A DNA stretch of 64,000 nucleotides from Bryum argenteum. Its lineage: Eukaryota; Streptophyta; Bryopsida; Bryales; Bryaceae. The notes beneath the pieces are model-generated. The model was not told the origin of the DNA. It made no database searches and was given only the letters and a program-made list of their open reading frames with translations. The stretch's first letter is position 1. Each line of letters starts with the position of its first letter. The DNA is taken from the NCBI GenBank assembly GCA_037043015.1, contig CM073322.1:9869601-9933600 (forward strand). The letters are read 5' to 3'. Of the stretch, positions 24,420 through 36,319 are shown in pieces. A program made the translations under genes and the position numbers.

Positions 24420-26194
24420 GCAGTGGGTGGTGAGGGGGGTGCTGAGGTGGAGGGGTGGTGCATGCTGAGGTGGACGGGTCTGTGCCTCCATGTTCGGGTT
24501 GTCAGGCCTCTCCTTCTCCTTGTCATTCCTCTAGTGCTCCGTGTCATGCCTTACGTGGCTTCCCATCCCCTCCTTCATGGCTGCACATGTTCCCTTCTTT
24601 CTTTCCATTTGATGAGGAGTTGGAGCTACTTTAGCTTGTCTAATTTCCCTTCCAAATGTGGAGTTTTGCATTAAAGATTGATATGCAAGTGATAAGGTGT
24701 TAAAAGAAAATTAATTAGCATGTAGTTTGGTGGAGAAAAAAAGATTCATCTTTGGATGAATTATTTGTTAGTGAATGAAGCTTATAGGAATTCACCTCTT
24801 TAGACACAATTTGTTTATGTGTGAGGTATTTATAACAATTCACTTCTTTAGACAGATTTTTTTTATGATTGAGGCATGTGTAGTTCACGATTGTGCCTTT
24901 GAAAGGAAGTAATTATGTGGTTCTTATAAAAACCCTAAAAGGCCCAAGCGTTTTTTAGATCTAGAAACTTAAATACTGCGATTATTGACCACCTTGTGGA
25001 GATCATTGAGATAAGGCTTAAATTTTGATTGTTTAAAAGGATTTTCAACTACAAAATCTCAAAGGAAACCACTATTGGAAATGCCGTGTCAATTTTCAAC
25101 CGTTGTATCTGCACCAATTGTGAGATAATAGCACTCACAATTGATGCAAAACTTTTTCAAGCATTGTCTGTGAGACATAGTCTACTTTGAGCAAAGAGAG
25201 ACTTGATGATTGTTGCCCCAAAAAATTTGCTCGATTATTATTACTTCTTGACATGAAGATAACTAGGTTGAGAATGCCCATGCAAAATTTTAAATATTTA
25301 TCCCGCTTTTTGAATCTTCATGCAAGTCTTTTTCTAAAAGAAGGTATAAAAACCACAATCCTAAAAAACAAGCAACACATTTATTGTATTCTTTTTATAG
25401 AAAAAGTGAATAGTAAGTAGGTACCTTTATAAGTATTGAATTCATGAATTAAGAAGGTTTCCAAAATTTTCAAAATCTTGAATTTAGACAAATTTTGAAA
25501 GAAATAATTGGAAAATTACCAAAAACTTCAAGATTGTTTTTGTAGCTTTTGGAGGTTGCATGTAAAATTGGTAAACTCTTTGACTTCGGTTACTTTGAAA
25601 CTTGGGTAGTAATTCGGTAATGAACATATTTCAAAAGAAAAGGAAAAATAAAATAATATTAATAATAATAAAATCTAAATTTCCCTTTCTAGACTTGAAA
25701 CCCAAGATTTCTAGATGAAGGTTTAAAAAATTGGAATCTAGCTTTGCAAATTTTACCACCAAGGGACAATGGTTGTCTTCGTTTTGCCTCCCTAAATACT
25801 AATGTACCCTATCCAACGAGTTTTTAAACATCATCTTAATTAAAATAAATGGCCTCTTGCGCCCCCCCCCCCCCAAAAAAAAAAAAAATTCTAATGAAAT
25901 GATCAATGTGAGTAATAATGGGTTATGACATTAAATTGGGAATGGGGAAACTAGATGTTTCTATGTGATAACTCCTAGAGTCCATTGACCAACTCTCACC
26001 ACAGGAAAAAGTAGGCAAGCGAGATGTTATTTGGTTGTACTTTTAAAAGTACAATTTTTTTTTGTTGAGTTGCAAAAATAACATTCAATTGCAAGGTTAA
26101 GTGCAGATTTTGATAATCTTTTTATAGCAATAGGGCATTAGAAAGTACAAAAAAGATTATATACGGCGATAAAGTTATAACCGTAATTGTTTAA
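24420..26194. other. AT-rich gene-free spacer
   Basis: No gene recognised. A C13 run followed by a poly-A run lies at 25861-25888. The 77-residue open frame at 25187 (+) has no recognisable features. Confidence 0.35.
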
Positions 26195-27163
26195 CCCCTA
26201 AACGTCCTTGGGGTATTTTTAACCAAAAACTCATTTTCAAAAAAAGTGATATAGATGAAAATAAAGATAAGCTATTCAGATGTCAACCGTACAAACTTGT
26301 AATAGACTTGTAGTAGATCATGTGGGCCAAAACTTGACTCATGGGACCTCATAGATTGCGAGATCATAACATATGTGAGCAAAACATGATACAAAAAATC
26401 ATCATTTCCACTTTGAAGTGAAAATACTACCAACATGAAATTTGCAATAAAAAAATCAGCAACTAGAAAGTTGTTCAGCTTCATCTCAAAGACACTCTTG
26501 TACCAAAAAAATTCATCAAAAAAAAATCTTGGCTCAAATAGTAGCCTTGTAGTCGTGAAAACTGCCAAAAATTTTACAAAGGAAAAATAGTCCAAAACTA
26601 GACCCCTCACACTCAAATCCATGCCTTTTCTTCAATATATCCTCGATTGGGTCAAGGTTTCTACCACTAAAAAAAGACTATAATTGGAATCCATCCCAAA
26701 AAATAAAGTCAAAATCTAACAGTGGATGAAGAAGATCTAGCTCTTCAAAAATCATCCATTTTTTCACTTTTTTCATCGTAGAAACATCATTGCAAAGCCA
26801 ATACCAAAGTTATTTAGATGAAAAAACTTCCAACTACAAAGTTGTTGGGATGCATCTAAATATCAAACCCATGAAAAAAAATTCATGGAAAACTATTTTA
26901 GATTTCACATAATTGGCTTGCAATGGTAAACCTTGCCAAATGTTTGAAAACCGAGAAACAAAAGCTGCCTTTACTAAAATCCATGCCATTTATTCATACT
27001 TTATTTTATGAGTCTGCAATTTTTACCACATAAACTAGACTTGATTTGTGACCTAACCCAAGTGATTTTGTCAAAAACGGAGTTTGGATGAAGAAGTTAT
27101 GGCTCTTCAAAGTTTTGCCCTTCATCCAAAATGTCATTTTTCGACACTAGGGACGTTTAGGGG
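26195..27163. mobile_element. piggyBac-like non-autonomous element with TTAA target duplication
   Basis: Perfect 13-bp terminal inverted repeats, CCCCTAAACGTCC at 26195 and its reverse complement ending at 27163. Each is flanked outside by TTAA (26191-26194 and 27164-27167). A TTAA target site with termini beginning CCC is the hallmark of the piggyBac superfamily. The 969-bp interior has no transposase frame and contains an old internal duplication of about 390 bp, with recurring ATGAAGAAG-T-TAGCTCTTCAAA blocks. A decayed relative lies at 47465-48204 and a shorter element with similar ends at 48828-49052. Confidence 0.75.
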
Positions 27164-27369
27164 TTAAAGATAGAATGTAAATATGTATCTAGCGATAATT
27201 TATCACTATAACATTGATATAATGGTTCATTCCCTAAAATACTTATTCTACATTACCCTCCAAGTTTTCTAAAACCATCATAAAATGTCATTTAACTCAA
27301 GATATGTATCATTCCATTCAATTGAAGATAATTAAAAAAATATTGTGGCTACCACCACATGCAACTCCT

Positions 27370-28060
27370 CTAAGGATCACACAAGCACCATACTTCACAA
27401 AAATATCTATAAACCCAATTCACGATCAAATTGTTGTCTGCAACCCTACGTGAAAATCCCTTTCCAACGACACCTCATGCCCTCCAATCCAACCGGCGGT
27501 GCCTAAATCATATTGTACTTCACATAACAAACTACTTGTCTTACAACATAGACTAGTACGCCCATGCAGAGTTGCCACGCTTATACAAATAATTTATAAT
27601 ATATATGAGGCCAATAGTTGGAAATATTATTTCTCAAGATCCGTCAATCCAATTCACAATCCGATTGTTGCCCGCACCTTTATAAAGAATCCCACTTCCA
27701 ACAACACCTCAGGCACCCCGATCTAACCAACAGTTTCCAAGATCATATAATGTGACTTACAAATCAAACTATCAACCTTAAATATAGAAGATTAATAGAA
27801 GAGTATGCCCTCGCGGGGTTGCCACACCCACTTAAATACATACTTTGACTGTGCCCATCTTGTTTTTATGCTAGATTTAAAATTAGGTCATTTTGTAATC
27901 CTCGTGCTTTGGGGGCCATGATCACTTGGAAATTCAATATATCCGGATCCGTGGGCCCAATTTGCAATCCGATTGTTGCTTGCACCTCTAACGACACCTC
28001 ATGCGTCCTGACCCAACCGGAGATTTGCAAGACCATTATGTCACTCTCACACACACACTC
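27370..28060. repeat. Three diverged tandem repeats, about 270 bp each
   Basis: Units begin near 27400, 27640 and 27900. Shared phrases are CCAATTCACRATC-RATTGTTG-CTGCA/CCGCACC, TCCAACRACACCTCATGC and AACCGGCGGTGCC/AACCGGAGATTTGC. The first two also share a downstream block ending ...GGGTTGCCACACCCACTTAAATAC or its variant. No coding content. Confidence 0.55.
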
Positions 28061-28120
28061 AAACTCACACACTCTCTCACACACAAAACACACTCACACT
28101 CACACACAAAACACACAAAA
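28041..28120. repeat. CA/CT-rich microsatellite
   Basis: Irregular (CA)n and (CACT)n runs in the upstream flank of the next gene. Confidence 0.7.
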
Positions 28121-28538
28121 CAATCCACCTGCCTTAAATAATAGATACCGCACTGATAAACATCAGCATGCTAAGTTGATTCCTGTATGAACGCTGCAAG
28201 TCATGCGTATCAAACTCCGTCACCCATCCATGTAATCATCCATCCATGTGAATCATCCTCATTCATTCAAACCAGCAATATTGATACATCTAAATCAATA
28301 ACATCCATATAGAGCAGTTCATCCACACATATCATTCATCTATTCACTCAACGAAATTCATCCAGAACCGCCGATTCAATCAAGCACGACCGCCGCTTGG
28401 TATCTTGACGTCGTCCCGCCGGCTTGGCGCAGTAAGCGCTGCCGCGAAGCTCTTCAACTCCATCCGATCAATTTTAACCCGAGGTCCATCACTCGATTTG
28501 CAAGAGTGAGAAAGAAACAGGCTTAATTTTGTACGATC

Positions 28539-28718
28539 ATGTCGCAGAAGCATTTCCTCCCGGCTTGTTGCGATGGTTCTCCGGCGGCATTATCTGCTCT
28601 CGATGACCGTGGCGACGAGCTTGAGCAATCCGGCCGGCGAAGGCATGGCTGCGATGAGCTTGAACTTATAACTGGTGTTGTAGCTTTCTTCGCCCGCAGT
28701 TTTCAGGTGGAGTTTTAG
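28539..28718 (+). other. Upstream open reading frame or part of a 5' leader
   Basis: An ATG at 28539 opens 59 codons (MSQKHFLPACCDGSPAALSA at the start) ending 12 bp before the next gene's ATG. A polypyrimidine-AG acceptor (CGCCCGCAGTTTTCAG, ending at 28706) lies inside, so part of this may be a 5' UTR intron instead. No homology recognised. Confidence 0.25.
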
Positions 28719-28730
28719 GAGGGGATCAAG

Positions 28731-30014
28731 ATGTTAGACATCTATGGTAGGAGCACAGCACCTCCGAGGAAACACAACCATTTCGTACCCGATGGCTACG
28801 TTCCACCCAGAAGCAGGCAAAAGATCGTCTCACCACCACGAAAAACTCCAATAGGACTGGGAACTACAGGGACCCGAGAGTCCGGGCTTAATACTCGGAG
28901 ATTCCCTAGTCCAAGAGACGCATCACGTGAGAATCAGAACGTCAGACCCAAAAGCTCACCCACGCCGAAATCAATCTTAAAAACCTCAAGAGTATTGCAG
29001 AGTCATGCAAATCATGCCGAAAAAGCTCCGTCGCCGAGGGTCAAGAGTGCCGGAACATCGCCTCAATCTCCCGCAGCATCTGCCAGTTGCCCCGTGGACG
29101 GGATTCATCATCCTCCTCGTCCTGCGAGCAGACCAAAGAAGATAACCCAGAAAGCTGTGCAGATGCAGAGAAGTTGGTACGATGGCAAGCCGATCAGCGT
29201 CGTGGACAAGTACGACGAAAGAGATAATCCAATCTGGTGGAAGTCGCTACTTCCGATCAACAGACGTGGGCCACCCTCGAAATCCTCACTGCGACCACAC
29301 TTGCAGCGTCCCAACATTCTTTACAACCGTGTCCTGAATGCTCAGTGCGACGAAGAGAGCTCATGCAGCACGCAATCGTTCTGTATGGAAGGCGAGTCCG
29401 AGGTGGAAGATGTCGCGAATTGTGAGCCATGCTGCGCGCCACTCGACTGGGACCACGATTCGACTCTGAAGAACATCGTCGATCGACAAGCGTATCGACA
29501 ATGCAAGCTGGAGGAGTATCTACGTGAGGTCTGCAAACGCTGCGATGAGACTTTCGCGAGTTACATAATTCGGTGCTACGCGTATGCGAACGAGGAGCTG
29601 AACTCGCATGCTTCGAAGCATCTTCTTGGGTACGTCGATGAGCATCTGAGCTGCCTAGACACTTGGGTGCTTCGTCTCCACCGGGGCACTCTATCGAGAT
29701 TACTCAGGTCCGTCTCTGATGCCATGCATTCTTCAATGCCACTGTTGTAAGTGGGAAACTGGGCTGATGTTTGTGTTATTGGCTTGGCCAGGGCGGGTAC
29801 GGCGTACTCAGCGCGCGAAAACGAGATGTTTCTGCGGATGTTGCGAGAAGAATGTGTGGCGCTCGGCCCCGTGTTGCAGCGGCATTTGAATGAGACGGAG
29901 AGGCGCGTGGAGGCTTGTAATGAGCATGAGCGGAACTACAAGAAGATTCTGCTTCTTAGTCAACGTAGCCCCATGGGCGTCATGCTGAACCTCAGCCGCC
30001 GGGACTTCCGTTGA
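28731..30014 (+). CDS. Uncharacterised protein, member 1 of a local paralog pair
   Basis: Two exons: 28731-29707 and 29792-30014 (399 aa). I do not recognise the family. The first ~190 residues are basic and rich in Ser, Pro and Arg, and look disordered. A Cys-rich acidic stretch (CDEESSCSTQSF, then CEPCCAPLDW) follows. A conserved helical region then starts at VDRQAYRQCKLEEYL and ends at MLREECVALGPVLQ. This last region is shared with the gene at 31819-31166. The 84-bp intron interrupts an Arg codon (AG|G) inside the shared region. No membrane segment or targeting signal is obvious. Confidence 0.75.
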
Positions 30015-31165
30015 TCAGCTTCAAGACTCTGATTCCTTCGCGGCGCATCAGCTGCACCTTGTGTAAAAAATTGCAACAGAGCTGCTCATACACGGTTCGC
30101 ATCCTTTCTACTTTCAGACCCTCAATCTCCAGACTGGGAATCACAAATGCAGAAACTGTCACATCTAATCTATAAAAATGTCAAACAACGGAGTGGAAAA
30201 TCAACCTTGCGGCAGGTCATTCAATGGCAATATTCTCAAACCTTGATGCCCTGGTTTCCGATGAGGGCTTGTAATCTTACCCTGCAATGAAATTAGCTAT
30301 CATCTGTGCCAAAAAAAAAGTCGACAATGATTTGTGTGCAATTTTGACAACCATGTGGATAAAATGTGACACCATGTCATGTGGAGTGAAACTGTCATCA
30401 CTTTTCTATACTACATCTTTCTATACTACTCACTCTTGCTATATATAATCACTCTTTTCATAAATTATACTATTCCCACATCCCATATAATCTATGGCAT
30501 CCTCCATTTCTTCACTCACTTTCTGCTTCAGATTTTCTGTGCTCCGATCCCTTCCTCTTGTTGTGCCAATTTCTTCCTCTGACCTATCTAACTATTGGAA
30601 GTTGCTGTTTCTGTTGCAGGCGTTAGTACGGAAGGAAGCATCACCTCCGAGGTACTCTAGACAACCTATCGTCATTGCTCCGTTCGGTAAACATCGTAAG
30701 AAGAAAGTGGCTAAGTTTTCTAGACTACTTTGAGGATTGCTGGTTCGACTATCATGAACCCTAATATGCATGCAAGAATCTCGGTAAAATGCATGACGCA
30801 ATGCTGATGCATGACCTCTGGACGTTCCGTCGAAGAGTTATGAAAAAGTAGCTGAAACTGTCGGTTTGATAAATAGCATGCTTGCTTACATTACTTTTAC
30901 TGTATTTCAGAATGTGAAGGATCTAAATTTCTACACTAATTTCATTTGATCAAAGGTTTGTGTCCCAGATTTATCTCTTATCTTTCTATACTACTTAATT
31001 GTGTTCGGAAATGCGAGCAACAGATATATGACACAGTATAATTCAGTGAGAAAGTGATGAAGCTAAGACTCTGTAATTGATGGGCTTTTTTCGGCTCTGA
31101 TCTATCATTCCTATCTGAGACAATGGTTCCTGGTTCGCACCTGGTCGGATTCATCTGCAACTACC
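30015..31165. other. Spacer between the two convergent paralogs
   Basis: 3' flanks of both paralogs. Small open frames here (e.g. 30379-30582 and 30494-30733) are composition-driven and lack any recognisable feature. Confidence 0.35.
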
Positions 31166-31819
31166 TCATTTATATTCGTGGTTTCCCTGGTGGGCTTCGA
31201 CTTGGCATTCGCGGCCAGCGCGGCTAGAGGAGCAGTGATCACCTTCATGAACCCAAGTATCTCCAGAGTTCATCCTCATAGTGGGGTCAGGGAGGATCTG
31301 ACCAGCTTGGAAAAGCTCAGCGCATTCCTCTCTCAACAAGGCCAGATTTTGCTGTTCTGCGTTATGGCCAATCGAGATACCATGTTTCTGCATGTTAAGC
31401 CTGGAGCCATGCAAGATGCGCCATGCGAAGCGGTCGACGAAGTGGGGGAACTCGTCGCCGATGCACGTCCTGGCCTGGGCGTCGAAGTTGAGCTCGCGAG
31501 AGGCTACGGCGTACGCGCGTCCGATGTAGTGGCCGAAACATTCCCGCGGCGCGCGTGCCACCATGTTGTCCAGCCACTGCTGGATCTTGCACTGTCGAAA
31601 GGCTTTTCGATCATCTGGGTTGATGTGTCGGAGATCTGGCGGTGGCGCGGCCCTCGAGCATGGTGGCTTCTGGTATGGAGGGGTAGGTACCCTCTCTCGA
31701 CATGTGGTTATGCACGGGGAGAAGTCACATGGCTCGGTGCATGGCTTGTAACGAGGAGAGAGACTCTCGCACTTCTCCTTCGCGCACCCGGACTTGTCAC
31801 ATGGCCTTCGGTCACACAT
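31166..31819 (-). CDS. Uncharacterised protein, member 2 of the paralog pair (intronless)
   Basis: Single open frame of 217 codons. The N-terminus is Cys/Pro-rich (MCDRRPCDKSGCAKEKCESL at the start). It then shares the helical region of its neighbour: DDRKAFRQCKIQQWL, YIGRAYAVASRELNF and LALLREECAELFQAG. Around the neighbour's intron the two proteins align over about 40 residues with no gap, yet here the sequence is continuous. The protein is shorter and lacks the long basic N-terminus. A 248-codon open frame lies antisense (31178-31924, +) and is probably a shadow. No function can be assigned. Confidence 0.7.
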   Translation of the reverse strand: MCDRRPCDKSGCAKEKCESLSPRYKPCTEPCDFSPCITTCRERVPTPPYQKPPCSRAAPPPDLRHINPDDRKAFRQCKIQQWLDNMVARAPRECFGHYIGRAYAVASRELNFDAQARTCIGDEFPHFVDRFAWRILHGSRLNMQKHGISIGHNAEQQNLALLREECAELFQAGQILPDPTMRMNSGDTWVHEGDHCSSSRAGRECQVEAHQGNHEYK

Positions 31820-33223
31820 CGTGCCCCCCTGCCACCGATCGCCCTCCTCAGAGCTTGGTTCGATTCAATACTGTCACCCGCCAATTCAAGAAGGAAGCCT
31901 TCTCAACACGAAGACGGTCTTTAGATGAGGGGGTACGCTAGCTTATCATGGCGCTTGGATGCCGAACAGTCGTGACCGCAGAATCAGCATTCCGCAAGAT
32001 TCAATTCACCTGTAACGAATAGTTTTACAATTAGCGCTTGATTAAGATGTTGCCACTCGTTTTGATTAGTGGGTTCCAGGCAGAACTGAAATGGGTTCGT
32101 GAGTGCTGATTATTCGCAGGTGGAGCCAGTAGCAAGCAATTTCAGTATGGCAACTTCGTAGATGTGAAAGGTGCTCAACATTCATTCGTGGGTTGCATAT
32201 CATATATATCTAAGTGGTATACAAGTACTAGGGCACATGCTGTAGGAGAACCCAAAGTACGTACCAGACGGAACCGTCGACTTTAGGGCTACGGCTGCCG
32301 TTATTTCCGCCATTCTCCCGGCACGTTCATTCTCTTACGATCGAGAATGAACGATCGTTTGTCACAAGAAAATCCTTACAGTCAGTCATCTCTGTTAGGT
32401 TTGTGCATGTTGTCAGAAACTGACGGATCTGCTTGCAATTCGTCGGAGGACCAATGTGGCGGTGCATACCTGGGGTTACGAACATGAGGATGTCGCCGTT
32501 TCAAGCATCCTGACGTTATACTGCAGAAATCGGAACCACTCTACGAAGCAGTTCTGCTATCATCCGCTTTTTTGACATCATCAGTTGGACAATTCGTAGA
32601 AAAAGCAATGCGCCAGTGTTTACCCGGCAAATCGAGCATATGAGTGCAGAAGTTGTACCATATCACGAAGCAGATGTATACCATTCAGATATTGTCAGCT
32701 TTTTTCACATCATCGGTCGAGCAATCCGTGTAAGAAGCAATGTGACGGTGCATTCCCCTTCGAGAATGTAGCAATTTCGGGCATCCTGTCGTTCAAATGC
32801 AGCAACCGTGCACCATTCGCAACCATCATTTCAAGAAGAGAGCGCATCGATGAAAAGCCAACTATTATTGGTCACTTTTTGTTAAGAGGGGTAGGCATGA
32901 GGAAGGTTCACGTGATGAATACGAGTTGCATGATGAAGCTCTACAGATGAACCTTCGCAGTTACACAGCCATATCGATCCGCGGGCGTGTGTTTCTGGAG
33001 GTCGTTGCGCCATTTCAAGCATCCTATATTTCAAATGCAGAAACCTTGCCGAAGCAGTTCTTTAACGCTCAAGAATTGTTTAATTTTCTGTCAACACCCA
33101 GATATCTTCAAGGCATTAGAGAAATAGGGCAGGCAACGTTGACATGAGTAGTTTCTCCTGATTGATACAAGTTTGCAGCAATGGTGAGCAACCTTCCGAG
33201 TTAAAAATCAAAGTCTATCTGCG
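31820..33223. other. Divergent spacer with local repeats
   Basis: Promoter region for the intronless paralog (-) and the BTB gene (+). Contains a perfect 11-bp inverted repeat, CGTTCATTCTC at 32324-32334 and GAGAATGAACG at 32343-32353, and diverged tandem repeats listed separately. No coding exon recognised. Confidence 0.4.
32440..33070. repeat. Diverged tandem repeats upstream of the BTB gene
   Basis: Blocks such as CACATCATCGGTCGAGCAAT (near 32706) and GACATCATCAGTTGGACAAT (near 32574) recur about 130 bp apart. TTTCAAGCATCCT-like blocks occur near 32500, 32777 and 33015, each followed by AAATGCAG(A/C)AACC or a variant. The unit structure is eroded. Confidence 0.5.
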
Positions 33224-34086
33224 ATGGCCACCATGCGGCGACTCTCGCAAGGATGCAACACGGGCTCCCCAATATCGCAATGGGATCAGTTATGTCCGAA
33301 GTGCCAAACAGTGGTGAAGGAGCAAGGCTACGAGATGGAGCTCAAGTCAGGCCCCAGTTTCCAAGCGCAAGTCGTAAAGCTGGAGATGGAGAAGAAACTG
33401 AAACTGCTACAAGACAGACTACACGAGAAAGAAGAAAGTGAACGCTCATTACAGGAACAACTCATCTTCTTGTCCACTTGGGATCCCGTGGTGATGAGCC
33501 CGGGCTACACCGACATCGTCTTGCAAGCCGGCGGCCACATCGTCAATGCCCATCGAGCAGTACTCGTAAGCCCATAATCATCCTCCCCACTTAAAAACAC
33601 CACACTTATTTAGGGCTCCTAACCCTAAAGCTCGTCACTCTCCTGCAGGCAGCAAAATCGGATGTAATCCTCAAAAAGATGAAAGGGAACTTGGATCAAC
33701 TGGGCACAGTATCAATGGAGGTTCACATATTTCCGGAGGCCTTGGACGCATTTGTACGCTACTTCTACACAGGTCACATAAGTCACAGGGACTTAAAGAG
33801 CTATGCACCGAAGCTGCTCACGGCAGCAAAGAGGTATGGCGTGCGATCATTGCAACTGATTGCAGAGCGTTACATTGCCAAGCATGTTTCCAGAGAGACG
33901 GCTCTCAGTACGTGGGAGCTTGGTGTTGATCACAACTCGGAGATTATCAAAGACTCTGTGCTGCAAACTCTGTCGAAGGACGTGCAAGAGATTCCGAAAC
34001 TGGGCGAGTATCGCACGTATCGATGCCAGAAAGACCCTGAACTTCTTGTTAACCTGTTCGAGAATCTCATCGGAAGGATAACTTGA
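33224..34086 (+). CDS. BTB/POZ domain protein, At4g08455-like
   Basis: Two exons: 33224-33565 and 33649-34086 (259 aa). BTB proteins of this class are thought to be adaptors for CUL3 ubiquitin ligases. Order: a short CPKC-containing segment near residue 25; a Lys/Glu-rich coiled coil (about 50-80); the BTB core from YTDIVLQAGGHIVNAHRAVL through FPEALDAFVRYFYTG; then a helical C-terminal region. The layout of Cys pair, coil and BTB matches Arabidopsis At4g08455 in order and length (about 243 aa there). The stop lies 12 bp from the stop of CCB2 on the other strand, so the 3' UTRs must overlap. Confidence 0.9.
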
Positions 34087-34098
34087 TAGATAACGTTG

Positions 34099-36122
34099 TC
34101 AACTGTTTAATGCTTTTCCGAACTTTTGAGATAACATTGCTGTCCATGTTCTATCTTTGCTACTGTAACTGCGAGGTTGGTATGATAGCAGCATCAATCC
34201 TCCGTTGTTGCCGAAGGGCTCGATGACTAGCGACTTTACTTCCCTTGGAACTATCGACCAGCCTTTTGTATCTGCACACAGCCGATGCCACCAGATTACA
34301 TTATATTCAAAGTGCTTTCGCAAAAGCTGAAGCATGTGCAAAATGATAGCATACCTGCACCGTTGGGTATGTAGAGAGGATCGCTTGAATTGATAATTGA
34401 TGTGTCTTTAAGCATATTTTGTAGCAATGGTATGGCCTTGGCACCACCACTCAGGGCAAGATCAAAGTTGCCTCGTGCGCACACAACCTCCTCACGATGC
34501 CAAACTAACTGCATAGATTCGACATGTAAGTAAAAAGATGCTATGGAATGTGATGGTAATCACTAGACTGTCTAGTATCCTCCTCGAATTTTTACTCCGA
34601 AGCTCATAACTGATTATTAAAGTCCAAGTAATGATGAGTCGGATGCTCGTGAAAGACAAGTTGCGGATCACCAGACTCTCCAAAATCTTCCTGTAGTGCA
34701 GGGCTTTTGCATGAATATTGAAGTTTGAAAGATGATAAGTCGACATTTATATATCTTTTGATGCTCATAAGCACCAATTGAAGTGTGCTGCGAATCACCA
34801 GACTCACCAAAAGCTTCCTCGAGTTCTAGCTTGCAATTAGTTGTATGAAATTACAGTCGACGTGATTGTCAAACAGCACCAAGTGAAGAGTATTGCGCAT
34901 AGCTATGAAGGTAGGATTTAGTGATAGTGACTTACCAAAGCGTTCGTTTTGGTGTTTTGAAGCAAAGCGAAAGAGCCCCACGCCAACTCTTGCTTCTGTT
35001 TATCAGTAAGTGATTGATCTAGTTCGAAAATTGAGCGGCGAGTAGGTGCTTTGACTGCCTCTTTTGCAGCGTCTCCTCCCTGCAGTACAATTGACAACAA
35101 TCAGTTGGAGTACACAATCGGAGAAAAAACCTCAAAGAGATTCGGAGTGCTTAGAGAAGGAACATACTCAGAAAAGAAGGGTAGCACTTAGAGAAGAAAC
35201 ATACTCAGAAAAGAAGGGTAGCAATTTGTACTTTGAGGCGACGACCAATTGAAGGTAGACTGATTGCTACTGCCGCTAAAAACAATCCCACCGCCTCCGA
35301 TCTCTGTCAGTAGAAGGCTTATACCATCAGTAGAGAATTAAACTTGCAAAAACTTTAATTGCATATTGAATGGAAGTGAATGTGCACCAGTTGTGCGCTC
35401 GTCATGGATTCGATGCTGAATACGTGATTGATGAGCAACAAGCTGCCGAATACAATTCCAACAATCCTCGGTAAATCAGCATCGTCGAACCCCGGAATGC
35501 CTGCCCAATTTGAGACCGTCAGTACTAAGCTAAAAACACAGAAGGAGAAGAAGTGAGTGGAAAGTAAGCTTACCGAGAGTGAAGCGGAAGACGGATACAT
35601 CGACGTTGGGCTCGTCGTTGTTGCCAGGTCCCACAGCCCTAATCACCATCCCATTCTTCTCCCTTCGATTGCTCATTCCCGACATTCCTCTACTCGAAAT
35701 TCAATACCCCAAACTCAAATGACTGAACAGGTGAGCCAAAACCCTACACTCTGTTCGAATCTGCTCATCTTACAAGTGAATTATACAAAAGTTTCCAAGA
35801 ATTCGGGCATTTCGAATTCGATTCTTTGAATTGTGGACAATTAATAGTGGGAATTAATTCGTGTAATCGGAGTCTTAGTCGGTGAGTGAGGATTTAGTGG
35901 GTACCTGGTGAAGTTTGTGGGGGTACCGGAGAAGGCCTTGAAGAGAAGGGGAGACAAATTGGAGGGAGAAGAGGTGGGGGTTCTGCCATAGCTGGCCAAT
36001 GCAGCAGGAGAGAAGTGGTGGGCGATGGCGGGTATCGTCGCCATAGCCACCTCATGCATTGCGACAACGATGCGCGCTCTACCAAAGAATGAGTGTGAGC
36101 GCGAGGTTGAAGAAGGCTTCAC
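34099..36122 (-). CDS. CCB2: CCB2, cofactor assembly of complex C subunit B
   Basis: Seven exons: 36122-35905, 35689-35574, 35500-35388, 35303-35232, 35079-34936, 34508-34355, 34271-34099 (329 aa). CCB2 is a thylakoid membrane factor that, with CCB4, helps attach haem ci covalently to cytochrome b6 of the b6f complex. Family blocks: DVSVFRFTLGIPGFDDADLP, then a first membrane span (VGIVFGSLLLINHVF); RSEAVGLFLAAVAISLPSIG (second span); SLTDKQKQELAWGSFALLQN; VVCARGNFDLAL; and a C-terminal WSIVPREVKSLVIEPF. The N-terminus is Ser/Ala/Arg-rich, fitting a plastid transit peptide; ATG 36059 is an alternative start. Intron 4 holds a 37-bp tandem repeat. Confidence 0.92.
35149..35226. repeat. 37-bp tandem repeat, two copies, in a CCB2 intron
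   Basis: The phrase CTTAGAGAAGGAACATACTC continuing into AGAAAAGAAGGGTAGCA is repeated almost exactly, so this is a recent duplication. Confidence 0.8.
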
Positions 36123-36319
36123 TGGAAAGGAGAGCTAAGTGCGGGTCAATCAACTGGCATTCAACAGCTTGATCACAAAGAGAAACTCCAACCTATTTAG
36201 AGGGGGGTTTGAATAGAGTGTTCGTTCCACCTACCCTTGGATGCATGCCCGAAGGTCATCATATTAATGACTGGACTACTAACCCCTCTCGGAGTGAACA
36301 CTATGCTAGTTTCTACCTA

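Noticed and set aside
31178-31924. 248-codon plus-strand open frame antisense to the intronless paralog
   Set aside because: It is the mirror of a GC-rich coding exon whose minus-strand protein has a clear paralog. The plus-strand translation shows no recognisable feature.
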